Positions 27,511 through 34,857 of a DNA stretch of 51,053 nucleotides are shown here, in pieces; positions within the stretch are counted from its first letter, which is position 1, and every line of letters begins with the position of its first letter. The notes below the pieces were generated by a model, which saw only the letters and a list, made by a program, of their open reading frames with translations, searched no databases and was not told the origin of the DNA. The stretch is taken from the NCBI RefSeq assembly GCF_947496385.1, contig NZ_CANMCP010000014.1, positions 1-51,053 on the forward strand, in the 5' to 3' direction. The DNA is from an uncultured Croceicoccus sp. Lineage in GTDB: Bacteria > Pseudomonadota > Alphaproteobacteria > Sphingomonadales > Sphingomonadaceae. The position numbers and the translations under genes are program-made.

Positions 27511-27951
27511 TCAGGACCCGGTGTCGCAGTTGGATCGGGAGCGCTCGAAGATCGCTTCGCCATTCGAGAACCGACCGACCAGGCGCAACTCACCAAACAG
27601 GTCGATGAACCGTCCCGACACCTGGCCGAGCCAGTGCCGCGCCCTCGCCGTTCGTGAGTTGTAGAAGTCGGCCTCCCAGTACCTGGCATCGTCGCGTTCG
27701 GCGAGCCAGATCGCGGCAAGGCCGCAATAGGTCGATATGCCGCAATCGGCAAAGGCGTTGCGCAGGAGGATACGATCCTCGCGGCCGCGCCATCCATCGA
27801 AGCGTTCGAAGGAAGGAAAGGTCGCCTTCGTGGTATCGACTACCTCGTCGACGAGGCACTCGTAGACCCAGTCGACATCGTCGTCTTCGCTGCCATCAAG
27901 CAGACGAAAGGCCACCACGGCGCCGGTCGGATAGCTGACGGAACGTCCCAT
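27511..27951 (-). CDS. Conserved-looking hypothetical plasmid protein
   Basis: 146 residues with a clear GAGGAG site upstream of ATG 27951. It starts 11 bases past the stop of the ArdC-like gene, so the two form an operon. The sequence (VAFRLLDGSEDDDVDWVYECLVDEVVDTTKATFPSFERFDGWRGRED...) is acidic, with aromatic residues and no known catalytic motif. Its company suggests a role after plasmid entry, but I do not recognise the family. Confidence 0.7.
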   Translation of the reverse strand: MGRSVSYPTGAVVAFRLLDGSEDDDVDWVYECLVDEVVDTTKATFPSFERFDGWRGREDRILLRNAFADCGISTYCGLAAIWLAERDDARYWEADFYNSRTARARHWLGQVSGRFIDLFGELRLVGRFSNGEAIFERSRSNCDTGS

Positions 27952-27962
27952 CTCACTGCTCC

Positions 27963-28892
27963 TCAGGCTGCATCAGCGAGATCAATGTCGGGCTCGCTTT
28001 CGCTGGATTGGTGACCCCCAAGGTCAAGCAACAGGCTGGCCGCTTCCTCGGCCTTGGCCGCAGCGGTGAGGATCGCGCGCTCGTCCGATTTGAGGATTTT
28101 GAGCCAGGACGCGATGTAGCTGGCGTGATGGTCGAGGTGGGTGACCGGAAGACTCAGTTCGGCCCCGAGGATGGCCGAGGACAGCTCGGCGATCAATTCC
28201 TCGGCAGCATAGGCATCGCTGCCGAAGCGGTTCTTGAGATCGCGGTCGAGCCGCGAAGAATGCCCCGTCCAGTGCGACAGCTCGTGCGCGAGCGTTGCGT
28301 AGTAGTGGTCATAGGCTTCGAAGAGTTCGGCTGGCGGCATGGTGACCCGGTCACGCTGCGGCTCGTAATAGGCCTGGGCTCCATGATGCCGCAGGTCAGC
28401 GCCGATCTCTGCGAAAAAGGCATCAAGCCGCTCTTCGCGACCTTCGGGCTCCAGCGCGGCAACGAGTGGCTTTGGATGATAGAACTCGGGGAGGCCGTCG
28501 CATTGGTCGGCATTGAACACGGCATAAGCCTTGAGGACGCGCCGGTTCTCGGTGTCAGCTTCGCCTTCGGCGTTCTCGACCTCCTTGGTGTAGCTCTTGT
28601 AGAAGATCGCGATGGTCGATTTCTCGCCCTTGCGGACTTGTCCGCCGAGCTTCTGGCACTGGCGATAGGTCATCCAGTAAGGCGAGGCGTAGCCGCAGCC
28701 ATCGGCGACCATCCACAACCAGAAGGTGTTCATGCCTCGATAGGGCGTTCCACAGGAGCGCAAGGGCCGTGATACCGGCACACCGCGCCACGGCTTGACC
28801 CAGGGCTTGGTGCCTTGCTCGAGCTTTTCGATGATAGCGGCGGTGATGCGCTCCGCTGGCGATGTCGAAGCAGTGCGACGGGACTTGGTCAT
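27963..28892 (-). CDS. ardC: ArdC-like antirestriction protein (ssDNA-binding plus metalloprotease-like domain)
   Basis: 309 residues from ATG 28892, preceded by CATCAGGAGAACTCCCATG. The N-terminal domain (ITAAIIEKLEQGTKPWVKPW...PYRGMNTFWLW) is the ArdC ssDNA-binding part. The C-terminal zincin-like domain has HELSH at 203-207 (H203, E204, H207) and a downstream AEELIAELSSAILG glutamate. ArdC-type proteins protect incoming ssDNA from host restriction and are typically encoded in plasmid leading regions. This fits the candidate oriT orientation. Confidence 0.9.
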   Translation of the reverse strand: MTKSRRTASTSPAERITAAIIEKLEQGTKPWVKPWRGVPVSRPLRSCGTPYRGMNTFWLWMVADGCGYASPYWMTYRQCQKLGGQVRKGEKSTIAIFYKSYTKEVENAEGEADTENRRVLKAYAVFNADQCDGLPEFYHPKPLVAALEPEGREERLDAFFAEIGADLRHHGAQAYYEPQRDRVTMPPAELFEAYDHYYATLAHELSHWTGHSSRLDRDLKNRFGSDAYAAEELIAELSSAILGAELSLPVTHLDHHASYIASWLKILKSDERAILTAAAKAEEAASLLLDLGGHQSSESEPDIDLADAA

Positions 28893-29206
28893 GGGAGTTC
28901 TCCTGATGACCGGGACAGACATGTCCCGGTTCAGGAAAATCAAAGCCCTCTCCCCTCTCGATTAATGCGCACAGCTATGCGCCTCACTCCAGTCATCGAA
29001 GAGTGCCGACGATCGCACGAAAGCGAACATCGGAAAAGTCGCCTCGATCTGTCCGCGATGTCGGACAATTTGGACTGTCCACTAAGGGTGGCGATCAGGT
29101 GAAAGCGGACGTTCCGAACATTTGCTCGAGAGCGTGAGCGTTCCCAGTGCCGTTCAACGCGGCCGCCGCTCGAGCCAAGCACCCACATCGCACTAGGATT
29201 GAGGTA
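28893..29206. other. Gene-free boundary between transfer region and CBASS
   Basis: 314 bases without a gene. The right part carries an imperfectly placed inverted repeat, TGTCCG (29050-29055) with CGGACA (29062-29067). The ArdC-like gene promoter should lie at the left end. I see no direct repeat or attachment site marking the CBASS insertion. Confidence 0.4.
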
Positions 29207-30115
29207 TCATTCGCAGTCAATATTCCTCATCTTTCGATCGACAATCCGTTGCCTAGCTTGTGCTCTTGCTTGTTCAATAGCTTGTAGTACCTCACTTAAA
29301 TTCTGAAGACATATCTGGGCGCGGGCGGGAGGAAGATCGGTGAGATCGAGGTTCATCCGCCTGATGAAGTAGTAGGCCATGGACAACCGTACTTCGATCT
29401 CACGCCTTCCATCCTCCATCGCGTAGTCGCGCTCGATGGCCTGGCTCTGCTCCTGCGTGAGTCCGGCGTGAGGGCGAAGGTCCAAGGTGATCTTCGTGTT
29501 CCACTCCAGGTCGTCAGCGGGATCGAAATCTGCCTTGGCGCCCGCATCGATCTGGTCGATACGCGTCAGGACGAAGTCCCGAAAGTCGTCGCGATCGCAA
29601 GCCCATGCGCGCACATGCCAACGATACCCGTCGAACGCGAGGGCATGGGGCGCTATCTGCCTCGTGCGTGAGTTGGTGAGCGACTGGTATCGGACTTCCA
29701 CGCAATGTTTGGTTCGGATGGCGTTGAGGATCAGGCGCAGGCACTCGGCATCAACATGCCTGGCGATGTCCGGCGCCATATCTATTGACGGCAGGTCGCG
29801 GAACCAAACTTCGCGCCGCGGCAAGGCACCGGTTAGTAGCGCACGCAGTTGAATGAGCAAGCGGTCGGCTGACGCCTTCAGGAAGGATGGCTTGATATCG
29901 GGCGTGGGCCTAAACGACCGGCTTGTGGCATCATACTCAATGTTGTCACCGGCCAGTTCACGATATCGCCGGAGATCGACTGATGCCTGCGGCGTTGAGA
30001 TTTCGAACGTTTCCTCCAGGTCGCTCCGGTTCAGCGCTCCTTCCCAAAACAGCTTCCATTCGATGAACTCGAAACGGCGGGTCTGCGTCCAGGGGCGCTT
30101 TTCGTCCTCGACCAT
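29207..30115 (-). CDS. capW: CapW/BrxR-like WYL-domain transcriptional repressor
   Basis: 302 residues. An N-terminal winged HTH (RFEFIEWKLFWEGALNRSDLEETFEISTPQASVDLRRY) is followed by a WYL domain (CVEVRYQSLTNSRTRQIAPHALAFDGYRWHVRAWACDRDDFRDF) and a C-terminal WCX-like domain. This is the layout of CapW/BrxR, repressors that diverge from CBASS or BREX operons and release them on infection or DNA damage signals. It is divergent from the CBASS operon, with a 19-base palindrome-like operator just upstream of its start. Regulation of both directions is likely. Confidence 0.88.
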   Translation of the reverse strand: MVEDEKRPWTQTRRFEFIEWKLFWEGALNRSDLEETFEISTPQASVDLRRYRELAGDNIEYDATSRSFRPTPDIKPSFLKASADRLLIQLRALLTGALPRREVWFRDLPSIDMAPDIARHVDAECLRLILNAIRTKHCVEVRYQSLTNSRTRQIAPHALAFDGYRWHVRAWACDRDDFRDFVLTRIDQIDAGAKADFDPADDLEWNTKITLDLRPHAGLTQEQSQAIERDYAMEDGRREIEVRLSMAYYFIRRMNLDLTDLPPARAQICLQNLSEVLQAIEQARAQARQRIVDRKMRNIDCE

Positions 30116-30117
30116 GT

Positions 30118-30151
30118 GTATAGTTCCTTGACGGGTATAGTTACGATACCC
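30118..30151. promoter_or_regulatory. Probable CapW operator
   Basis: GGGTATAGTTACGATACCC at 30133-30151 is an inverted repeat (GGGTAT/ATACCC, 7-base spacer). GTATAGTT occurs at 30118-30125 and again at 30135-30142, a 17-base direct spacing. The site begins 3 bases upstream of the capW start codon and 83 bases before the CD-NTase gene, where autoregulation and operon control would both be possible. Confidence 0.6.
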
Positions 30152-30233
30152 ATATTGTTTCTAGCGGGTCGGCAACCCGAGTCGCGTATCTGACCGCCCG
30201 CGTCAAGGACGGAGGGCTACCGGAGACGATTCG

Positions 30234-31199
30234 ATGAGCCGAGACCATGTTGGGCATCGCGATATTGTGCGCTTTGCCGAAGAGCGAGTGAACCTACCGC
30301 AGGACAAGGCGCAGGAATATCGCGCGCAGGCAAGGCGGCTTCGCGAGAGGCTCGAAACATATGTTGATGAGCATCCCGATTTCACGCTGCGGAAGATGAT
30401 GCTGTCGGGCAGTCTGGCCAAGGGCACCGCCTTGCGCTCGCTTAACGACATCGACGTGGCCTGCTACATCAGTGGTGCGGACGCGCCGCATTCAGTCAGC
30501 GCGCTCCTAACCTACTTGGCGGAGCGCCTCCGGAAGGCATTCCCGAATTTCTCTCCGGATCAGGTCCAGCCTCAGACCTATTCGGTCACCGTGTCCTTCC
30601 GGGGATCCGGACTGGATGTTGATGTTGTGCCGATCCTTTATGACGGGGATGCACAGTGGTATGGCAACTTAGTCAGCCAAGAGGACGGCTCCTTCCTGAG
30701 GACCAGCATCCCTCTCCACCTCGAGTTCGCAGGAAAGCGCAAAAAGGCGCAGGAAAAGCATTTCGCCCAAGTCGTCCGGTTGGTGAAGTTCTGGGCAAGG
30801 CGTCAAAAGCAGGAGCGTGACGGCTTCCGCTTCAAGTCGTTTATGATCGAGATGATCATGGCCAAGCTGTGCGATGACGGGCTGGACCTCTCGGACTATC
30901 CCGAGGCTCTGCAGCACTTCTTCACCTACATCGCGACCAGCGGGTTGAAGGATCGCATCGCCTTCTCCGACTACTACCCTCTCTCCAGCATCGGCACGTT
31001 CTATGATCCCATGCGGATCATCGACCCGGTAAATGCCGAAAACAACGTGTCTCGGCTCTACACTGCGGCGAACATGGGCGAGATCGTGGATGCCGCCCTT
31101 GATGCCGGCGACGCCATCGATGCCGCATTGGCGGCTCCCTCTAAGCAGTTGACCGTCGGCTACTGGCAGAAGGTCTTTGGCTCCACCTTCCAGGTCTGA
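30234..31199 (+). CDS. cdnC: CBASS CD-NTase (cyclic oligonucleotide synthase)
   Basis: 321 residues. The nucleotidyltransferase core shows GS at 59-60 in LSGSLAKGTALRSLNDIDV, the metal-binding D72 and D74, and a third acidic site at D128/D130 (LDVDVVPIL). A C-terminal helical domain follows. Next to HORMA and TRIP13-like genes and nucC, this fits the CdnC clade, which makes cyclic tri-adenylate (cAAA) when bound by an activated HORMA protein. The product specificity is inferred from partner genes, not seen. GGAGAC precedes the ATG. First gene of the operon. Confidence 0.92.
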   Translation: MSRDHVGHRDIVRFAEERVNLPQDKAQEYRAQARRLRERLETYVDEHPDFTLRKMMLSGSLAKGTALRSLNDIDVACYISGADAPHSVSALLTYLAERLRKAFPNFSPDQVQPQTYSVTVSFRGSGLDVDVVPILYDGDAQWYGNLVSQEDGSFLRTSIPLHLEFAGKRKKAQEKHFAQVVRLVKFWARRQKQERDGFRFKSFMIEMIMAKLCDDGLDLSDYPEALQHFFTYIATSGLKDRIAFSDYYPLSSIGTFYDPMRIIDPVNAENNVSRLYTAANMGEIVDAALDAGDAIDAALAAPSKQLTVGYWQKVFGSTFQV

Positions 31200-31208
31200 G
31201 AGGTCACG

Positions 31209-31721
31209 ATGTCCAGCTACAGCTACACGGAAAGCAAGACCTTCACCGTGACGCATGCGCGCCACATGGCCGCTAAGATTGCAACCGACCTGAAGCGGAT
31301 GCAGCGGCTCTATGGGCAACCTTACGACTGGCAGATCACTCAATTTGAGGAGGAGGGGGTCGCGATGTTGAAGGCCGGTTATTTGGCTGACGTCACCTAT
31401 GGTTTCAAGCGCAATGGGCAGTGGATCGAGCCGACCCTCAAGTATGCAGCGCGGGACTTGGCGGGAGCATCTGCGGGCGATGATGATCCTGGGCGGGTAT
31501 TGCCTGGCAAGGACATATCAGGCGCGACGTTTGGTAGCTTCATGAACTACTCCATGGCCTATTTCCTGCTTTCCGACAGCGAAAAGTCGAAGTTTGAAGG
31601 CAATCTCCCTGTCCAGCGCACGACCGGTTCTGAGCCGACAATTAATGGATATCTTGCCTCCGATCGCACCTACTCTGCTGGTGGCCGAGCTCTCGATCGT
31701 TCCAGTGTGAGGAGCTACTGA
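31209..31721 (+). CDS. cap7: CBASS HORMA-domain sensor (Cap7-like)
   Basis: 170 residues. It resembles the bacterial HORMA1 family: TFTVTHARHMAAKIATDLKRMQRLYG, then VTYGFKRNGQWIEPTLKYAARDL, and a C-terminal safety-belt-like part ending in a flexible glycine/serine tail. HORMA proteins bind a phage-derived peptide, close, and activate the CD-NTase. It begins 9 bases after cdnC with GAGG upstream and shares one base with the next gene. It is complete in length. Confidence 0.88.
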   Translation: MSSYSYTESKTFTVTHARHMAAKIATDLKRMQRLYGQPYDWQITQFEEEGVAMLKAGYLADVTYGFKRNGQWIEPTLKYAARDLAGASAGDDDPGRVLPGKDISGATFGSFMNYSMAYFLLSDSEKSKFEGNLPVQRTTGSEPTINGYLASDRTYSAGGRALDRSSVRSY

Positions 31722-32674
31722 TGCAAAACATGCCGGGTCTCGACGAACTGTTCGAGCGTCGCCAGACATATCCCGATTTTGATCCCCAGGAACGGCTCGC
31801 GCGCTTGGTCGGTCTGGATGATCAGAAGTCCCGGCTGGCTAAGATCCTTGGCCTGCTAGTCAATCCGCAGGGATTGGAGCGCTGGGCGGAGAAGTTCGTA
31901 AAGGGCGATGCCAAGCCCATGCTCGACGCTGTCCTACGTCGTCCGCCGCTCGTCGTTCTTGCTGGCGACGTCGGTTCCGGCAAGACTGAGCTCGCGGAAA
32001 CTATCGGTGACAAGGTCGCGAGGCAGGAAGGGATTGAAATCACCCTCTACCCCCTCAGCCTGGCGACCCGCGGGCAGGGCCGCGTGGGCGAGATGACGCA
32101 GCTTCTCTCTGCTGCGTTCGAGCACACGGTTCAGGCTGCCACGCGCCTGAAGGCATCGGGCAAGGCCAAGGGGGGCATCATCCTGCTGGTCGACGAGGCT
32201 GACGCCCTGGCGCAGTCGCGCGAGGCGGCGCAGATGCACCACGAGGATCGCGCTGGGGTGAACGCTTTCATCCGCGGCATCGACCGGCTCGCCAACCTTC
32301 GCCTGCCTGCGGCTGTGATCATGTGCACCAACAGGCTGAACGCACTCGACCCGGCAGTCCGGAGGCGAGCGGCGGATGTCATGGCCTTCGCGCGCCCGAA
32401 CGAGGAGCAGCGCTTCCACATCCTTTCTACACGACTGGGCGGATTAGGATTCACGCAGCCGCAGATCAACGCGTTGGTCGTTTCGACCGGCGCTGCGCAC
32501 GGAAAGCCGGGGTTCACCTTCTCCGACATCACCCAACGCCTGCTTCCTGCCATAGCGCTGGATGCCTATCCGGACCGGCCCATTGAGGCCGATCGCGCAC
32601 TACAGATCGCGAAGGGCATGACCGCGACACCTCCGTTTCGTGACGAAATGCAGACATTGGGAGCCTTGAAATGA
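31721..32674 (+). CDS. cap6: CBASS TRIP13/Pch2-like AAA+ ATPase (Cap6-like)
   Basis: 317 residues, single AAA+ module. Walker A GDVGSGKT 82-89, Walker B LLVDEAD (DEAD at 158-161), sensor-1-like CTN in VIMCTNRLNAL and arginine-finger-like RRRAADV. TRIP13-like remodellers open closed HORMA proteins and so shut off CD-NTase signalling until infection. It overlaps the HORMA gene by one base and nucC by four, a fully coupled operon. Confidence 0.92.
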   Translation: MQNMPGLDELFERRQTYPDFDPQERLARLVGLDDQKSRLAKILGLLVNPQGLERWAEKFVKGDAKPMLDAVLRRPPLVVLAGDVGSGKTELAETIGDKVARQEGIEITLYPLSLATRGQGRVGEMTQLLSAAFEHTVQAATRLKASGKAKGGIILLVDEADALAQSREAAQMHHEDRAGVNAFIRGIDRLANLRLPAAVIMCTNRLNALDPAVRRRAADVMAFARPNEEQRFHILSTRLGGLGFTQPQINALVVSTGAAHGKPGFTFSDITQRLLPAIALDAYPDRPIEADRALQIAKGMTATPPFRDEMQTLGALK

Positions 32675-33402
32675 CCTGGTCCATCCAAACACTGCTGTCG
32701 GAACTCCATGACGACATTCAGGATCGGCTCGCACGGGCGCGAAGGGCTTTCAGTCATCCCGGCACCAAGGGAGATGCCAGCGAATCGGTGTGGCTGGAGC
32801 TGTTCGAGACCTATCTGCCCCAACGCTATCAGGCGACTTCTGCGCATGTTGTCGATAGTGATGGCACGTTCAGCGAACAGATCGACGTAGTCGTCTTCGA
32901 TCGACAGTATTCTCCCTTCATCTTTAATTTTCAGGGGCAAAAGGTAATTCCCGCTGAGAGCGTGTATGGTGTCTTCGAGGCGAAGCAATCTATCAACGCC
33001 GAGCAGGTCGCCTATGCAAGAAAGAAGGTGGCCAGCGTCCGTCGCCTGCACCGCACCAGCCTGCCGATTCCCCATGCAGGCGGCACCTATCCGGCCAAAC
33101 CGCTACAGCATATTATCGGTGGTCTGCTGACCTTGGAAAGTGATTGGAGTCCAGGGCTGGGCGAGCCATTGACCAATTCGTTGGCGACGGCTGGAAGCGA
33201 CGACCGGCTCGACCTGGGCTGCGTCGCCGCGCATGGCATCTTTTCCTGTGACGACGATGGGTGTGGCACGCTCATGCCCATTGGCAAGCCGGCCACTGCG
33301 TTTCTGTTCGAGCTAATCGCGCGCCTACAGGAAAAGGCTACCGTGCCTATGATCGATGTAAGAGCTTACGCCCGCTGGCTCGATGTTGATGTGCCAGTAT
33401 GA
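32671..33402 (+). CDS. nucC: NucC effector nuclease of type III CBASS
   Basis: 243 residues. The catalytic triad of NucC is intact: D72 in EQIDVVVFD, then E103 and K105 in VYGVFEAKQS. Family-typical stretches flank it: HPGTKGDASESVW, RQYSPFIF, VASVRRLHRTSLPIPHAGGTYPAKP and KPATAFLFELIARLQ. NucC trimers bind cyclic tri-adenylate, pair into hexamers and cut double-stranded DNA throughout the cell, killing it before phage release. Its ATG overlaps the stop of the ATPase gene (ATGA). Length is that of known NucC. Confidence 0.93.
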   Translation: MTWSIQTLLSELHDDIQDRLARARRAFSHPGTKGDASESVWLELFETYLPQRYQATSAHVVDSDGTFSEQIDVVVFDRQYSPFIFNFQGQKVIPAESVYGVFEAKQSINAEQVAYARKKVASVRRLHRTSLPIPHAGGTYPAKPLQHIIGGLLTLESDWSPGLGEPLTNSLATAGSDDRLDLGCVAAHGIFSCDDDGCGTLMPIGKPATAFLFELIARLQEKATVPMIDVRAYARWLDVDVPV

Positions 33403-33608
33403 CAGCATCAATATTGGTAGGCAGCCAGCTTGTAGCGGCACCTTGGCTCAGACGTACGCGTAGAAGCGGATGGATCGGTGAGTTCCGCGCTCACGGGTCG
33501 GGTTAACGACTGGCAACAATCAGGAATCTGAAGCGGTGGTTTGAATGCCAGGAATGTTGGCGTTTGGTGCCGAGGACTCGGGACGAGCTGCTTTCGATGT
33601 GGTCGCGA

Positions 33609-34445
33609 TCAGGCGACACCCTTGGTTTTCCTCCCGCCTGGGCCGATCACGACAAGAGGCGTCCAGTTGAGGTCGGCCTTTACCAATCGAAACTCGTGAT
33701 CGACGTCGGCCTGATTATAGAAATTATTCGTCATATAGAGGACAGCATAAAAGCTGCGCCATGAGTGATGTCCAGCATAGCCGCGCATGTCGGCGTAGAT
33801 CCCTTCAAGTGCAGCCTTTGCTTCTTGTTGTGAATCGATGAACTTGTATTCGGCTGCAGCCATCAACGACGGCACGCCGATGTCGGGTCGGTAGGTCTTG
33901 ATGCTCTTGGGGATCGGGACTTCGCGGACAACGTCGCGAAACGCGAGTTGCAGGACTGCGCGCACAGCGCTTCGAACTTCGGCTTCGTTCGACGGCTTCA
34001 GTCCGCCGCGCTCGATGATCTTCGGCGTATTGTGGAGCATCGTCTCAAAGACGCGCAATCCCGTGACCTCTCGACCTTCGACCATCGTTGCGATCGAGTC
34101 GAACATTGTTCGCGCTGCAGCTAGCGGCGGACTATGAAAAGCAACGTCCCACGGTGGAATTTCGGTTGCGGTCAGGTCCTTGATGGACTGGCGCGCGCGG
34201 AGCACATCCTTCCGATAGCCCGGTAACGACATGCGCTCGGCGAGGACGGCAGTGTCGCGGAAGACCTTCTCGATAAGAAAGACGAGGTGGCGCTCGGCCT
34301 CCTCTAGCGCCTCGGCGTGGTCTCCCTTGTCGACATTGTCGTGCCGGTTGCCTTCGCATACGTGCTGATACTTTGCGAGCGCTAGGTCGGCATTGTGTAT
34401 GGTGTCGCGGATCGAGGCCGCGAGCAATTGCTCTTCGATGTCCAT
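33609..34445 (-). CDS. PD-(D/E)XK nuclease-like protein, defence cargo
   Basis: 278 residues. The N-terminal ~150 are helical (AEALEEAERHLVFLIEKVFRDTAVLAERM). The C-terminal part has a PD-(D/E)XK-like core: RPDIGVPSLMAAAEYKFID, with D in PDI and E-x-K in AEYK, followed by a strand/helix region (RSFYAVLYMT...TPLVVIGPG). It is a lone gene, opposite in direction to the CBASS operon and 206 bases from its end. Such stand-alone nucleases occur in defence islands; target unknown. A DNA-cutting role is inferred from the motif. Confidence 0.7.
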   Translation of the reverse strand: MDIEEQLLAASIRDTIHNADLALAKYQHVCEGNRHDNVDKGDHAEALEEAERHLVFLIEKVFRDTAVLAERMSLPGYRKDVLRARQSIKDLTATEIPPWDVAFHSPPLAAARTMFDSIATMVEGREVTGLRVFETMLHNTPKIIERGGLKPSNEAEVRSAVRAVLQLAFRDVVREVPIPKSIKTYRPDIGVPSLMAAAEYKFIDSQQEAKAALEGIYADMRGYAGHHSWRSFYAVLYMTNNFYNQADVDHEFRLVKADLNWTPLVVIGPGGRKTKGVA

Positions 34446-34797
34446 GGCCGACTATCGCACACTGACATACGACGGCGCGATATCTTTCTGCATCCCAGGC
34501 GCTGCCCCAAAAGTAGATCGAGCTGTCCCCGCAAATTTAGCGGTCGAAATTACTCTCTGGGAAAGTCGGCCTGGACGGACGACTGGATGTTCGGGAGGAA
34601 ACGTCAAGATGGGATAACTAAGCCAGAATCAGCCAGTCCAGGGACCCCTCTACCGACGAATGTACGAATGTTTGCGGGAATCCTATTTAGTAAGCGGAAC
34701 GTCCAGTTTGTTGGCAGCTCCTGACACATTCCCTCAGACTAAGAATGTCAGCTGACAGAAGTATCGTGTCAAACGCAGCACCGGGAGAATACGAAAA
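34446..34797. other. Gene-free stretch left of the parB terminator
   Basis: About 350 bases with no convincing gene. TGTCAGCTGACA at 34746-34757 is a perfect 12-bp palindrome of unknown purpose. Base composition is less GC-rich than the neighbours, which would fit an insertion edge. Confidence 0.4.
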
Positions 34798-34827
34798 GGC
34801 GGTCCGTCCCAATTGGGACGGACCGCC
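34798..34827 (-). terminator. Perfect 30-base palindrome, terminator of the ParB-like gene
   Basis: Arms GGCGGTCCGTCCCAA and TTGGGACGGACCGCC are perfectly complementary over 15 bp. On the minus strand it follows the ParB-like stop by 30 bases and continues into TTTTCG. A strong intrinsic terminator is the simplest reading. Confidence 0.75.
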
Positions 34828-34857
34828 CGCCGAGTGACTTAGACCTGTCAGGAGGGG

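Noticed and set aside
28008-28772. 254-aa plus-strand frame opposite the ArdC-like gene
   Set aside because: The minus strand shows HELSH and the ArdC N-terminal domain; this one shows nothing.
29050-29067. TGTCCG/CGGACA inverted repeat as CBASS insertion site
   Set aside because: No matching copy was noticed at the other end of the CBASS cargo; too short to support an attachment site.
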